DNA of 64,000 bases from Pegea sp. RAD2-039 (lineage: Eukaryota > Chordata > Thaliacea > Salpida > Salpidae): assembly GCA_034620365.1 (NCBI GenBank), contig JAQGEQ010000177.1, positions 868,001 through 932,000 of the forward strand, read 5' to 3'. This document shows, in pieces, positions 1 through 13,372 of this stretch. The translations under genes and the position numbers were made by a program. How positions within the stretch are numbered: the first letter of the stretch is position 1; every line of letters starts with the position of its first letter. Under the pieces are notes generated by a model that was not told the DNA's origin, searched no databases, and was given only the letters and a program-made list of their open reading frames with translations.

Positions 1-3000
1 TTTTTCATTATGTTGGTGCATATGAGCATTTATCCTCCTTATGAATCTGTGTAAAAAGGTCCTAATTTTATAAAATAAATATTAAAAACAAATTTAGACA
101 TACATTAGTAATAAAATAATCTCTAAAAATATTTTTAATATAAAACAGGCAAGTTAATCAGTATAAATACATCAGATAACGCAGAGTATCATTAATGCTT
201 TAACAATTCAATGAAATTAAAAAGCCAAAACTCAAACTTGAGCTTAAACTTGTTAATCTGATTATAATTTTCAACTATTCTCATATTTACATGGAATAAA
301 ACAAGTTTTCAGTTAAATTTATTCTTTGTTTCTTATTAATTTTGTTTAAACTATTAAATCTTTTTGTCAACGTTGAAAAAATTAAAGTGTTCATAATAAA
401 TGAAACTCATTTTTACAAGTTTAATATTAATTAATTTGAAAATTCTAATAATAAACTTTAAAGCGAAAGATTACCCTAAGTGCTCTAAAAACATAAAAAC
501 GTTTATAGTTTACCTACAATTAAAATTTGATGTTAAGTTAAGCAGTTTTTACTTAAAAGATACCGCAAAACATATGTTTAACTTGACACTAAGTTATGTA
601 ATTCTTACGAGCTATTTTGAATTAATTAAATGTACTTATATCAGGTAGTAGAGTATATTCTGGTTAAAGACTAATTTAGAAAATTTTTTAGAAAATAAAC
701 TTTTTTATTCAAATTTTGATGCTTTTTAAAAGATTTTTGTGATCTTACTTTTGTAAAACTGAAAATTCAACAACTTTCTAAAATGTGTCTTTTACAAATT
801 TCTTCCATTAACTGAAAAAATAAATATATAATTTTTTCAAACTCCATTAGTAGAAATTTAAAAATAAATATGCATTTTAAGTAGTGTTTTACTCGATTAC
901 ACAAAGTCAGTTTTACTCGGCTATCATAAATAAAATATTTTTAGTTACAAAACGAAATGTGAGTTTGTAATTTTACATCTGCTACTTTACAGCACAGTAT
1001 ACTTTAAATCATTTATTAATAAGTTTATTAATAAGACATAAACTGTTTAACACCTAAACTATTAACTGCAGAAATTATGGTTTTATATAAATGTTTTTAA
1101 GAAGTACTTTACAGTTGGTGTTTAAATTGTGTAATAAAAAGTTTTTCATTATCTAAAATAACCATCAAAATTTGATGTTAAGTAACAACAAAATATTTAA
1201 CTCAATATAAATACAAAATATTTGAGAAATTCTCATTTTGATATGTTTTATTTAAGTTCACTAATTTTTCACATCTGTTTTTAGATTTATGGATTTTTGT
1301 TGAAATATTTCTTTATGCATAGGTCGCTGAGATATCCTAGCTAAATATATGCTCAGATAGCTAAAAATAATTTTGTTTAATTCAATTTAGTACTAAGTAA
1401 TTACAGAAGACTTGATGGTATTATTTAAGGTTAATCCAAATACTTCTTTTCTCATATTTACTTCCAATATATAATTTGAATTAAACTTTTTATGTTTTTA
1501 ATTATTAAACAGTAGGCTCAAACTTGAAGTAGTAATTACTTTAAAATGTTTCTAAATGTTAACTAATAAATATGCTGGTATATACAATGAGTATAAAAGG
1601 TTAATCAATCACAAGCATGTTATTTTTAGTAAAAAAAACTGAAAAAATAAGTCGTTACTATCCTTTTATAGTTCATCGACAAATTTGAACCCAATAATAT
1701 TCAATTTTTATACAATCTTTCATTCTGATCTTTTAAAGTAAAGTGGTAATTGATTCCAAATTGAAAAGTATCAAAATAATCCAAAATGATTCAGTTGTTA
1801 GTATTCTAACTTGTAAAAAAGATTTATCACTTAATTAAAAGTTTAAAACTTAATCAAAATTTTTACAACAATATAAAGAAGATAAAGTGAAACAAGTTTA
1901 GGCTTGTCCGAAGACTTATTTACTGACGAAAAGCAATTTGTTCTTTCCCTAACAAGTTTACACAGTAAAAAAAGCAGTGAAAGTGATTGGTGCTTACTGT
2001 GGTCCTTACCAACCAAATAAGCGTCTTATTTGTGAGCATAGCAAATAACTAGGAGTAGCATACCAAAATTTTTGCGCATTATTCATGTCATAGCTCATTA
2101 TTAGCGCGCGCTAAACTCAATGAAGCGAATCAAAGAATTTGTAGTTGAAGGTTTTCGGAAAAGTCACTGTGGTTAGTTAGAAGTTGAATACATTCAAGGT
2201 CGTTGTCTTTTTTACTTAAAAACTGATTTTTGTAGTTGAGTTAGTTGAAAGGTTATAAAAGGGTAAAGCATTTCGACTATTTTGTGTTTTAAAATAGTAA
2301 AATTTTATATATTGACTTGCAAAGGTGAATTTAGTGAACATTTTGGATGGAAATTGAATTTTCATTGTATTTTTTCTTAGTGCTTGGCTTTTGGGGAAAA
2401 TTTAAAACAAGATTTTGATCCATTTAAACTCGTTGCAGCTAAACTCGTTAAAAATTTCATTACAAAAAGAAGTTTTTTGGGGTACGTCTTTTCGCTCAAA
2501 CACAAAAGTGAAATAATTGACTTTTGTTTAATTGATAAAAAATGTGAAATAAACTTTTCATTTGTGAAAAGCAACAGCTTTTTATAAAAACAAGCACTTT
2601 ATTTGCTTAACATTTTATTATGACAAGTAACAAGTAAACTTTTTGTAAACTGATTTTTTTTCTATGATTCCTTAAAACTGTTTTAGTTTTGATTCAGAGT
2701 TTATTTTGTGTTTTACTTTTTTTAATAATTTACATATTACAAAATATTTAGTAGTTGCCTCACAAATTTGTTGTTCTAAGATGAAGATACTACTAGTTGT
2801 GAATGGAATATTTGCGAAAATTTGGAAAATAAAATTCATTGACTAAAATCAATTATAATTACTTTACGTTTATTCTGTTGAATTTACAAATTTAATTTCT
2901 GCTGTTTTATTTCAAATAATTTAATAAAAAAAATTACTTTTTTCTATCAATAAGATCGAATCAACAAAAGATTTTATCTTGCAGTGTTTACTTTATTTCA

Positions 3001-4386
3001 ATTTTTCTACAATAAACTATAAAAATTTTACAAGCAATTTCTATCTACTTTAATTTCTATCTACTTTAATTTCTATCTACTTTAATTTCTATCTACTTTA
3101 ATTTCTATCAACTTTAATTTCTATCAACTTTAATTTCTATCTACTTTAATTTCTATCTACTTTAATTTCTATCTACTTTAATTTCTATCTACTTTAATTT
3201 CTATCTACTTTGTTAAAGAAACAGAGGTTGAAATTGTTTTAAAATTCGAAAAAAATGCTTTGTTTTAAATCATCATAAAATTCATATTACCATAACCAAT
3301 AAATTGATAAAACAAAGTTTTTAATAATAATATAAATTTAAAATAAACTTTTGGATATCATTTAAAAAATGATAATGAACAAATTACAATTGCTACTTAT
3401 TTGAAAAAGAAACTTAGGTTTGATTCTTCCACAAGTCAATTTAACTTGGGATAAAGTTCATTTTATACCTATATAACCAGGAAGCATATAAAAAAGTTTT
3501 TTAGTTAGTGGCATGAATCGATAGTAAAAAAACTTTTCTCTTTACGTAATTCATAATGTATAAGAAATAAATAATGGCTTCTTACAAAAGTTGGAAAAAT
3601 TTAATAAAGATATGAGCAATTGAAATGATTTTGAAGCTTTATTGTTTTTGTTGTAACTGCATTAACTTGAATGTAAAAACTTTATTTGTAATTGGAGAAT
3701 AAATGATTTTATAACGATCTGAAATTATTGAAAATTTCTAATAAATCACATGACCAAAAGCAACTTTCTTTCAATTTCTATTTAAAGTTTTTTTGTGTAG
3801 TGCTGATAAGCTTATCAGATTTTCAAGTTTATAAGTTTCTTTTCAAAACTTTCTTTTACATAAACTAACTAAACTTTTATCGAAATGTTATTGTTTATCC
3901 ATTACACATGAATATCATTTCAACAATCAAATGACTTTTATAGCAGCTCCTGTTCTAACATAGTATTTTTATCTAGAAGTTTTTTTTTGAAATTGAGCTG
4001 AGACAGCTTAATGATACTTATAAATCAAATTGTCTCATTTATAATTTTCTTAAACTTGTCGAAGATAATTTGTTCTTGAATATTTGATTTTGTTGTAAAG
4101 GAAAAAAATAGTGATCGATGAAAATAAGAAAATATTCGGTTTATCTTATTAGAAGAACTTTTTAATTTGAAATATTAAAGTTTTATAAATTACTTAAATT
4201 TGTTTTTTAAATAAAAAAGCGTTTTTTGTTATTAAAAAAAAGACAAAGTTACCTTCAAAAAATAAACTATTTTCAATTATAACTAATTAAATTTACCTAG
4301 TTAATTGATATCAAGTAAAAATAGGTTTCTTATTTTCAATTTCTATTTTCAGAGAAACTGATTTTGGATATTTGAAATAATCAGAA
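1..4386. other. AT-rich gene-free stretch
   Basis: No gene can be supported here. The only open frames are short (under about 85 codons), AT-driven, and without recognisable motifs or convincing splice signals. A slightly less AT-rich patch at about 1,900-2,260 has no continuous frame. The one clear structure is the 16-bp tandem array at 3,036-3,211, listed separately. The 5' region of the plus-strand gene starting at 4,387 must lie at the right end of this stretch, but I see no decisive promoter element. Confidence 0.6.
3036..3211. repeat. 16-bp tandem repeat, 11 copies
   Basis: The unit AATTTCTATCTACTTT is repeated head to tail 11 times without gaps (176 bp). Units 5 and 6 share the same single variant (CTATCAAC in place of CTATCTAC); the others look identical by eye. 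Two neighbouring units with the same change suggest recent unit duplication or conversion. It lies about 1.2 kb upstream of the start codon of the 4,387 gene. There are no spacers, so it is a minisatellite and not a CRISPR array. Confidence 0.95.
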
Positions 4387-7300
4387 ATGAGCTCTAATTG
4401 CAATAACAGTCTTTTTTCATCATTAGGAAGCGAAGAAGATTTTGGTTTGACATCTCAAGGCATAAATGATAGAATGAAATCTTTTGATATACGAAACGAG
4501 GTTGAAGCAGCATTAGAGGTAAGTAAAAAGTCTAATTTTGTTCAAAAGAATCTTCCTGAATTAAAGCATTTTTGTTTGTTAACTACACTATCTTTATAAG
4601 CTTTGTTTAGAATTTATTTATTAACAATTCATAGAATCTCTGTTTACTTGTTGAACAAATATTAGTCATCCTTTCAAGTAATTAAAAAAGAAAGTTGTCT
4701 TTTGTTGTTTTTTACTTCAAAAAATAATTTATGTAATTTTTGTTCAACTTAATTGTGTTGACTAATTAACTTTTACTATTTGTATCAATTAGTTTTTGAT
4801 GATGTGATTTTGTTTACTTATTCATTAATTATTTATAAATGAGTTCAAACAAAGTTTGTATAAATTGAATTGCTGCTAAATAAATAAAAGACTCTCTCAT
4901 AATCACTTCAATAAAGTTTGATAAAAAAAATGTTAAAAAAGGGATTTTCTAGCAAAGAAAATAATTTTAAACATCTTTAAATAGCTTGGTTCGAGGAAAT
5001 TTAAAAAAAATCAACAAACATATGTTTAGTCAAACTTTGAGACAATTTTCTAATGTTACAGATATTATCATGAAGTTACTTTCTATGTGACTCATATCAC
5101 CTTTTTTGTTAAAGTTTTCAAATAGGTAACAATTTATTAAGATGTTACCAAATTGTATAAAAACTGGATATAAAAACCAAAATTCTTGAAAAATTTTACT
5201 GAAAATTTTGCACAAAATATCAACAAATATAAGCTTGCTTATCACTTAAATTCTAATAAAATTTTTCAGGTTTTATATGAAAAGAAAAGTGAATTATTTG
5301 AAACTTCAAACAAATGTTTGCAAGAAGAGAATAAAGATAATAATCACAACTCTTGGGATGAACTATTTGAAACAGTAGAAGTAAAAAAAACTTTAATTTT
5401 CATAATACTTTTTATTTGATTTGAATGTTTTTATAACTCAACAAACATCAGTAGACATTATCTTTTACATTTTATCAAATGTTTCGTAGTAGTAAAAGTG
5501 TAATTTTATGTTAAGTAATTAAGAGTCTCATAAGTATTCTGATAAATTTTCTTTTTTACATTTTGTTATAGACATATTAAGCAATTTAGTGTTTATAGTA
5601 TAAGGCAGATATCGTCTTGTAATAACAAATATACTTATTGATCAATGAATAAAAGAATTGTTAAAATTGATTTTTTTAGTTAAGAAAACATATTAAACGT
5701 AGACCTCATATTTTAGTATATCATAAATCTTTTTTTTATCTACCAGTAATAACACTTTAATTAAGTATTCATAAGCCGAAATAATCTTTACTACAGCTTA
5801 AAACTGTTTAAGTATTTTTCCTTTATTTTGTCACGAGTTACTTTTAAACACTTACATCAAATATCTTCTAAGAAATTATTTAAATAAAAAATTCTATGGC
5901 ATTATTTTGATCAAAATAAATCTATTTTAATAATATCTTCAGCTGTTTTAAATTTATTCTAATAACCAAAGTGTTTTCATTCAAGAAGGAATTTAATCGA
6001 TTCAGTAGAGCTTTTTATAAACTAACACAATTTATATTTATGTTGATTGAACAAATTTTTAAGTTTTTTAGAATTTTACTTATTTTAAAATTACATAATA
6101 TCTTAGGAAACGGCTCCAACTTACCCTCAAATTTTCTTCTTAGAGATTTTCTCAAAATACTCTCATGCTTCTTAGCTGGGTAGATGAGTTTAAAGAGGTT
6201 CAAAGCATCAAGTTCAATCAAAAACGAATGGTATTTATTTTTAGAAAACTATTTTATACCAGTAAACTTATTTGTCCTGTTTACGAGCTTTTATTCTACA
6301 AATTATCTAATCAAAAATAACCTTCTTCATAACATCAGAACTAATCTATAATTTCTTTTAATTTTTTTATACAATAACACAGAATACATCAATTTTAGGA
6401 TAAACAAAAAGCATTTTTTTAAATAATCTTAATTAAGGTTAACTGTAGAAGGCGATGAGCTCAAAAAATGTTTGTTGATAAAGAAAATTAAGAAAATATC
6501 TAAAAGTTCTTCTATATATATAAAAGTAGATTTACCCTAAATATGAACAAGCAAAAAACTAAGTTAACAAAAAAAGTTTAAAAAAGTATTTATTTATTAC
6601 TAATTAATGTTGTTAAAAGGATAAAAGAGCTCCAATTGACTGCTGGAGTAAAAGCATTTTAAAACATGCTGATCGAATATTCAGTGATCTTGTCAAAGAT
6701 GCTGATAGGCTTCTTGATCAGTTCAACTCTGAGCAAAATGTTGTAAAAATGATTTTAAAAAACGCGAAAAAAGAATACGAATCCATTGCTGCTGGATGGT
6801 GGGGATCAGACTTTAAATTCTTATCCTTTGAAGCTAATTCTTGTTTAGAGAAGATAAAAAGCTCTAAGATGCTTTCTGATGTTGAGGTACAGGATTGAAA
6901 AGTTGACTGCTTTTTTCAATATGATTTGATTTGCATTTACAAGTTTACTACATTTTAAATTCAATACAAACTTATTGGTATTTGAGTTTTGTAAGACTTT
7001 GTGAAAGCTGTAGTAACTTTTCTACAGATTAAGTTGTGTCTTGTTATTTTAATTAGATTTACTTACAAGATTAAATAGACTATTGTTAAAGCCTCAAAAA
7101 GCCTTTTTCAATGGTACAATGCATAATTGTATCCGATCAGTTTGTTATTTATTTTCTACTTAAACAGTCAATTGAATAATTACAAGTTTGAAAAGTAAAT
7201 TTCCTTTTTTAGAAATTGGAGAGTTTGCCTAAACCTATTTCAAGTGATGTAATTTGTGTACGATTATGGTGGAAATTGGTTCAGGAGCGAGAACGCTGGT

Positions 7301-10300
7301 TGAACTGGATAAACTCTCTCCAGCGTAAAATGGATACAAGTGCATCTTACTATTCAACAAGAGCATTGAGACAATTATATGAAGTAAATATAAAACTTTC
7401 AAAAATCTAGTATGTTTAATGATTTCTTTTTGAAAAAACAATTGTTTTGAAAAACAAATATTACATTGAAATGCAAAATCTACTTTTCACTAAACTTTAT
7501 ACAAACAAATAGAATAACAAACAATTATTTGTTTTATGGACTACCTATTCTTTGTAAGGATATTCTTCTAAAAGGATACTTTTAAAATTTTCAAATAAAA
7601 ACAACATGGAGATGCCGGGGATCGAACCCGGGGCCTCACACATGCAAAGCGTGCGCTCTACCACTGAGCTACATCCCCACTGCGACGAGGATGGGATTCG
7701 AACCCACGCGTGCAGAGCACAATGGATTAGCAGTCCATCGCCTTAACCACTCGGCCACCTCGTCGCTTGATAGGGATTAATTTTTATATAATTTATTTAT
7801 ATTAATCTCAAGCTTTTTGATTAAAGGTATAATTTATATATTAGTTATAAATAAATATGAATACTTGTAGAACTTACTTAATTTCAAGTTATAACAGGAC
7901 TTAAAACAAAGAATAATGTTTATGTCTTACAGTTGATATTCGTTTTGTCATTACTTAACTGGTACTCATTTAGAATAGAGATAAGAACTTTAAAGAAAAC
8001 AATTTTAAGTTTCTATATATATTTATATTTAATATATCACTTTGTGCAATTAATAAGGTTTAGAGTGGATAAATTTTATAATAGTATGGTGCTTCGGACA
8101 GCGGTTCTTCATTATCCGGACATAATCTCAAATTTGAATAAGTTTTTTAAAAAAACAAAAGATTAAGACTGCTTTACAAGTATTTACATAATTTTACTTT
8201 AATAAACTGTTTTTGTGGCATACTTTAACTTCCTTCAATAGTTAACAGGATCACATTGGTATTTACATTGGTGTTCACATTGGTATCAACTATTAAACCA
8301 ATCTAAATAATCAAAAAATACTTTTTAGGGTAATCATAATAAATATAAAGCAAAATGACGCAAGTCAAACAGTTTTGCTATATGTTTGTTCATGTCACTG
8401 TAGACTTTAAATTAATATGATTTGGAGTTATTTTGGTTTAGAGAAACTTGTTTATACTTTTCTTCAAATATATTTGTATAATTATCATGAAAAGTATGGA
8501 TAATAATAAAGTATTTAAAGCTAAAATTTAATTCTAATTCAAAAAAGGATTACCGCAAAAATTTAATAAAATACTCTTCTGTTAAAAGACTTTTAACAAC
8601 GTGTTGACTAGAGCTTTTAACTTCAAATCATTTTTTTTTCAAATTCATTGATTTCAATATAATCTTTAAGCCCTGTGAAGATACATCCCAATTGCTAAGA
8701 GCATAATTTCATTACAAACTATGTACTGGATCTATTGACAATTAAAAAAAGTATTTAATCAACTGTTGGTATAATCTGTTGGTTTATACCATCTTATATT
8801 GACCGACTATTTTTCTAAACAATGTTATAATAGCTTAAGCTAGAGATATTAGTAAATCTGTCTAAAACCTGCGTATGAGGTTGTACTTGAATAAAAAGCT
8901 AGCTGGTTCACTTAGCCCCTTGACTTGTAAATTCTTCCAAATAATAATCTTATATTTAAGGCAGATCTACTGATGATAGTTGAGAGTACTCATAAATCAC
9001 TTACTTTCTATAAGTTCTAACGTGCCCGTTTAATCTTTAAGTCTTTTTACTATAAGCATAATATATGAAATTAGACGTTATTTTATTGAGGTAGTATTTC
9101 TAAAACTTATCGAATTATAAACATAAGCAAACTCTAAATAGTTTTACGAAAATATTTGTGTTGTGTTGTATTCTCTATCAAGTGTTTGTTTAAGTAAAAA
9201 ACAACAAGTAATTATTAAATTCAATTTGGTGCAAATTAACTTTGTCATATCTTGTCATATATAATTTTTCATATCATAAATTTATAAATTGAAAATTAGA
9301 AGTAATGCTGATAAACATGTTTACAAGACATCTTGCCAATAATCATAAATTATTAAACTTCTTGAAAATTTCTTGTTTATTATTTTGTTGTAATTTGTCC
9401 TTACTTATTTTCGGATATTCTTTTAATTAAACTTTGCAAGAGTCATTAAAAATATCTTTTTATGTTGCCTCATTAAACAGACTGATAAATTACTAAACAG
9501 AAGAAAATAGCATAAAACAAATTAACCAGCAAGTAATCGTATTTTATTTTCTCCGAAAAACTATTACTATTTTATTGATTCGACGTTTTACTGTAATACT
9601 ACATAAACTTTGCATAAATATAATACAGAATACATAAAAAGCTCGAGAATTCACCTACGTTTCAACTTATTTCACAATAAAGAACATACTGTTTAAAAAG
9701 TAAAACTTATTTAGTGGTGAAGCACTTGAGACACAACATAATACATTTTCGGATTTGAACTCTTTTAGATTGAACTTCATGAACACAAGAAGGATTTTAT
9801 ACAAAATTTATAGTTACAAATATCAACTAAAAATCAAAGCTTATTTAAAAAATTGTTTAGATTTCAAATCACTTTAGTAACAACTATAGTTTTTTTCAGC
9901 AATATCTTCTTGAGGTTCGAGAGTGTGATGGCTTTAACGAAGAGATGATGTCACTTGTATACGTCATCAGTAATCGCTTTCCTGAGATGCGATACAGAGC
10001 TCGCTGCTTACTTTATGACGTCAGCAACAGCTACAATCAACTGGAGTCGAATGTTCGAGCCAAGCTCATTGACTTGCCACCTGAAGATTGTCAAGTAAGT
10101 TTTGTAATTAGCTGTAATGTGAGCTGTCACATGAGTAACTGTTTAATGAAGCGTAACGCAAATACAGCTGAAGACTCTTTTAGCATTTAATACATTCAAT
10201 CAGTATTATTAGCTGATGTCAATATATAAATATTTTCTGCCAAAAGAAAACCTTTGTTTTGAATGAGGCTTATGGGTCTTTTGTCATCTTCGACTTTATA

Positions 10301-12633
10301 AAAGCTCTATAACGTCATCTCATTCATAGCAACGTATTCACAAATCTTTTCAAAAGAGAAACTTTATCTGATTTTAATCAAACATAATTTCAAATCTTGT
10401 TATCTTATTTTCAAAACTAAATTCTTTTGACTTTACGAGAAGATGAGGTTAATAATAAGAAAATTCTGAAGCTAAATTATTAAAAGTTATTTTAATGAGA
10501 TTATAGAACGCTTTATAAAAAATTTTTGTACAAAGCACTTGTAGATAATTTAGTGGAGCAATTTGTATGTATGACGTTTTAAACAAGATTTTTTGAACAG
10601 AAACCACATCCAGCCCATGTGTATAGGCCTTATTCACCATCTTATCGACGACCACTAATTACTTCTGGATCAACTATTAGCCAAACTTTTAGTGATCTGC
10701 GTAATCTTTATCAGAGAGACTATCTTAGAGAAGACAACTTTTCCTGGAGACATTTTGAGGAAACTTTGAATCTAGAAAAAATCAGAAGAGAAGAAGAAGT
10801 TGAAGAAGAAATCCGATTAAGTGATTTTAGCTTCAATCAAATCAGAGATAATTTAAAACTGTTTGAAGGTTAGTGCTGGTGATATTTCAATATTCCCTAG
10901 ATAAACAAACTCAGAATCTATTAAATGTTGTTTTTTTTAACGCTATTAATCTTAAATACCGTCTTGACTTGAAAAACGAATTTAATTTCTGATTTTTAAA
11001 CAGCTGGTAAAATTTCTGTTGTGTTGCTTGATTCAATACTTTATCTATGTTCTCTAAAGCTATCAACTTTTATGTTTTTACTTGAAATACCTTTTTAATA
11101 AAGATATTTTAATTAAAAAAGATTGACATAAGATTTTATTAAAATTGATGATTTTTAAGATGATTCAATAACTTCATCAAAGGATAAATCAATTGAAAAA
11201 GAGAAAGAAACGAGGTGTATAAAATAGTTTTACATCGCTAAGTTTTTATTTTGTCTTAATTAATCGTGAAAAGGTAAAAATAAAATACAAGAATTGTTTA
11301 TCCTTTTAAAAATTAAATCATAAATATTAAAACTCATCATCAAATAGGCTCTTATTTGACTTCTCTTGATCTGCTCAGCGAGAAAGTAGATAATCCAGTC
11401 GAGACACCAAAGATCGAGATCACTGAACCAGAAGAAGAGCAACTTGAACAGAAGGATACATCTGAAGATCCTAAGGACTTTGAAATGATATCTGATCCAG
11501 TTCAAATCGCAGAAGATGCACTTCAGATTCATAGATGGATAAAAAATCAGGAACTGAAAGCAATTGAAGAGTTTAGCAGCAAATCAATTGGTTGGGACCC
11601 AAAAATTCTCAGCAAGCATCTTGTCAAGAATCAGGTTGTTAAAGCTTTTTTTAAATACACTATTTTCAAAATTTCAAAACAACTTTACTTAGTTCTTTTG
11701 AATTTAAACTTACAAAGATTGATTTGGATTTTAGATGATGCAAGAAGACCTCTTAAATAAATTGAAAGAGCTTGATCTTTTTGAAGAATCAGTTAAGATA
11801 TTTATCAATTCACGTTGGAACCAAAGGTCTAATGTGAAAATCATTGATGATAACAACCTTTACTGGACTTTATTGATGCTGAAACAACGTCATTCAACTC
11901 TAAGCTTGTTCTGTTTGGATGTTCAATGTCTTCTAGAGCGCCGACTTGATGCTGTGAAGCTTCTTGACAAGGTTTTTATCTTCTTATAATAATTTATTTA
12001 ATGCGTAATATAGTTTTGACAAATCCTAGGTTTATTGTAATTAAAAAACTGCGATTTATTTCAAATTTAAGATAGCTTAGTCAACCCGTTTTCGAAAAAT
12101 ATATACTTTTTGATTTACTACATAACCAAACCTTTTTTTTCGACTAATGTATAAGCAAACTAGAGTTAAGACTATATAACATTTACACATTTGAAGGAGC
12201 TAATTCTCGCTAAAAAAGTTATGAAAGTTTTATTCCACGAGTATAATTGTCACTCATTTTTACAGTTTGATGCAAATAATAAGATAAATATCATATATTT
12301 AAACTATTAGCATAAGATCGTGAACATATAGCTTGTTTATTCACTGAGATAATTGAAAAATAATGTAATTAATTAATAAAAATTAAAAAAAGATTTTCTT
12401 CAAATCGAGCTGTTTGAATTACAACTCTACTCGTCAAAATCTTCTCACAGAAAACTTCTTTGTAGAATCGAGACATGAAAGATTTTCAACATCCACCAGA
12501 TAATTTATGGAGTGAGCTTGCAATTGAAATCAAAACTGTTTCAAATGATAAAGATTATGATCTTCTAATTGAGAGTGACAATCCTGAAAGTTTAAGAAGT
12601 TGCTCATCAAGTTCCTCTTCTGAACATCAATGA
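4387..12633 (+). CDS. Unrecognised 630-aa helical, acidic protein (10 exons)
   Basis: I do not recognise this gene. Exons: 4387-4518, 5270-5380, 6620-6886, 7213-7383, 9900-10094, 10601-10868, 11160-11216, 11348-11634, 11735-11971, 12466-12633. Joined, they give one 631-codon frame ending in TGA with all phases consistent. Exon 7 must use the second of two adjacent GT donors (11,217), because the first leads to a stop in exon 8. The start is the first ATG of exon 1. The protein is rich in charged residues and has long stretches predicted to be helical. It has Trp-rich segments (WWG near residue 150; LWW, RW and NW in exon 4), then a Glu-rich low-complexity middle, and ends in a serine run. The feel is of a spectrin-repeat or coiled-coil cytoskeletal protein, but no family signature is clear. 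There is no signal peptide or membrane span. Intron 4 (2.5 kb) holds two antisense tRNA genes. Confidence 0.75.
7607..7678 (-). tRNA. tRNA-Ala (anticodon TGC)
   Basis: On the minus strand the 72-nt sequence starts GGGGATGTAGCTCAGTGG, has the D-arm, an anticodon loop TTTGCAT giving TGC, a T-arm with GGTTCGATCCC (B box), and a seven-pair acceptor stem closed by CATCTCC plus discriminator A. There is no intron, and CCA is not encoded. It sits in intron 4 of the plus-strand 630-aa gene, in the opposite orientation and only 4 bp from the tRNA-Ser gene. Confidence 0.97.
7683..7764 (-). tRNA. tRNA-Ser (anticodon GCT)
   Basis: On the minus strand this is an 82-nt class II tRNA starting GACGAGGTGGCCGAGTGG. 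The anticodon loop CTGCTAA gives GCT. It has a long variable arm, a T-arm with GGTTCGAATCC, and the 3' stem CCTCGTC with discriminator G. There is no intron. It forms a same-strand pair with tRNA-Ala(TGC), inside intron 4 of the oppositely oriented protein gene. Confidence 0.97.
7765..9899. other. Distal part of intron 4, no further gene seen
   Basis: This is the rest of the 2.5-kb intron 4 of the plus-strand gene, downstream of the two tRNA genes. It is AT-rich, with one open frame of 77 codons (7,933-8,166) that has no recognisable motif, codon bias or splice context. A short direct repeat of a 'ttggtattcac'-like element occurs near 8,255-8,290. I see nothing else supportable. Confidence 0.6.
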
Positions 12634-13372
12634 TTGATCTTTTAAGTGTTCTTAGAACTTAACTAAATAATTAATCGTAGTCACTGTGATTGTTCAATGA
12701 TTTCTTCACTTTTCATGATTTAACCTCATAATTGTCTTTTAATAACAAATCAATTTTTTTTTATGAAATTTCACGAAATTGATGAAATCTTTTTTTAGTA
12801 TCAATTTAGAGCACACTTAAATCTTTCATTTAGTAGAAAATCGATACATCTTAGAAGTTTTAAAATTCAAATCCCTTTTGTCAAGCTATATTGTTTGTAT
12901 TTCATTTCTCGAAAGTAAAGCACACGAAAAGTGGCACGATATCGCAGAATAGCTTGAAATTCATAGCTAAAAAATTAAAGCAAAAAAAACGTTTATTGAA
13001 AGATGATATACTTAAAAAGTAGTTTTTAGAAAGTGTAGAATCTATTTCTCTATAATTTTTGGTAAAAACATTTTTATGATAACAATGAATTAAAAAATTC
13101 ATCAATTTAACGATAGTTGATAGATTGAAGATTTAATTAAATCGTTGATAAAGATAATACCAGCAGTCTAAAAAGTATATCATCTCATATTCTGGTCAAA
13201 GGAGACTTTTAAACATTTCAAATCATCAGAACATGAAGAAGAAGAGGAAAGAATTTAGCCACATTAGAATTAGTTGAAGAAAATCTTCTTTGCTGCTTAA
13301 TAGTAAAGTGGTTTTTGAGAATTGTCTACAAATCAGTTTTCAAAAGTATTAAAAACAGATTTCTACATCAAT
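12634..13372. other. Convergent intergenic region
   Basis: About 740 bp lie between the stop codon of the plus-strand 630-aa gene and the stop codon of the minus-strand FSIP1-like gene. Both 3' UTRs and polyadenylation sites must be here. AT-rich hexamers are too frequent to assign signals with confidence. No coding frame is convincing. Confidence 0.6.

Noticed and set aside
3036..3211. CRISPR-like array
   Set aside because: The 16-bp units are directly adjacent with no spacers, and the window is animal nuclear DNA.
4387..12633. Nesprin/MSP-300 (KASH protein) call for the first gene
   Set aside because: Helical Trp-containing segments hinted at spectrin repeats, but there is no C-terminal membrane span or PPPX ending, and the last residues are a serine run followed by EHQ.
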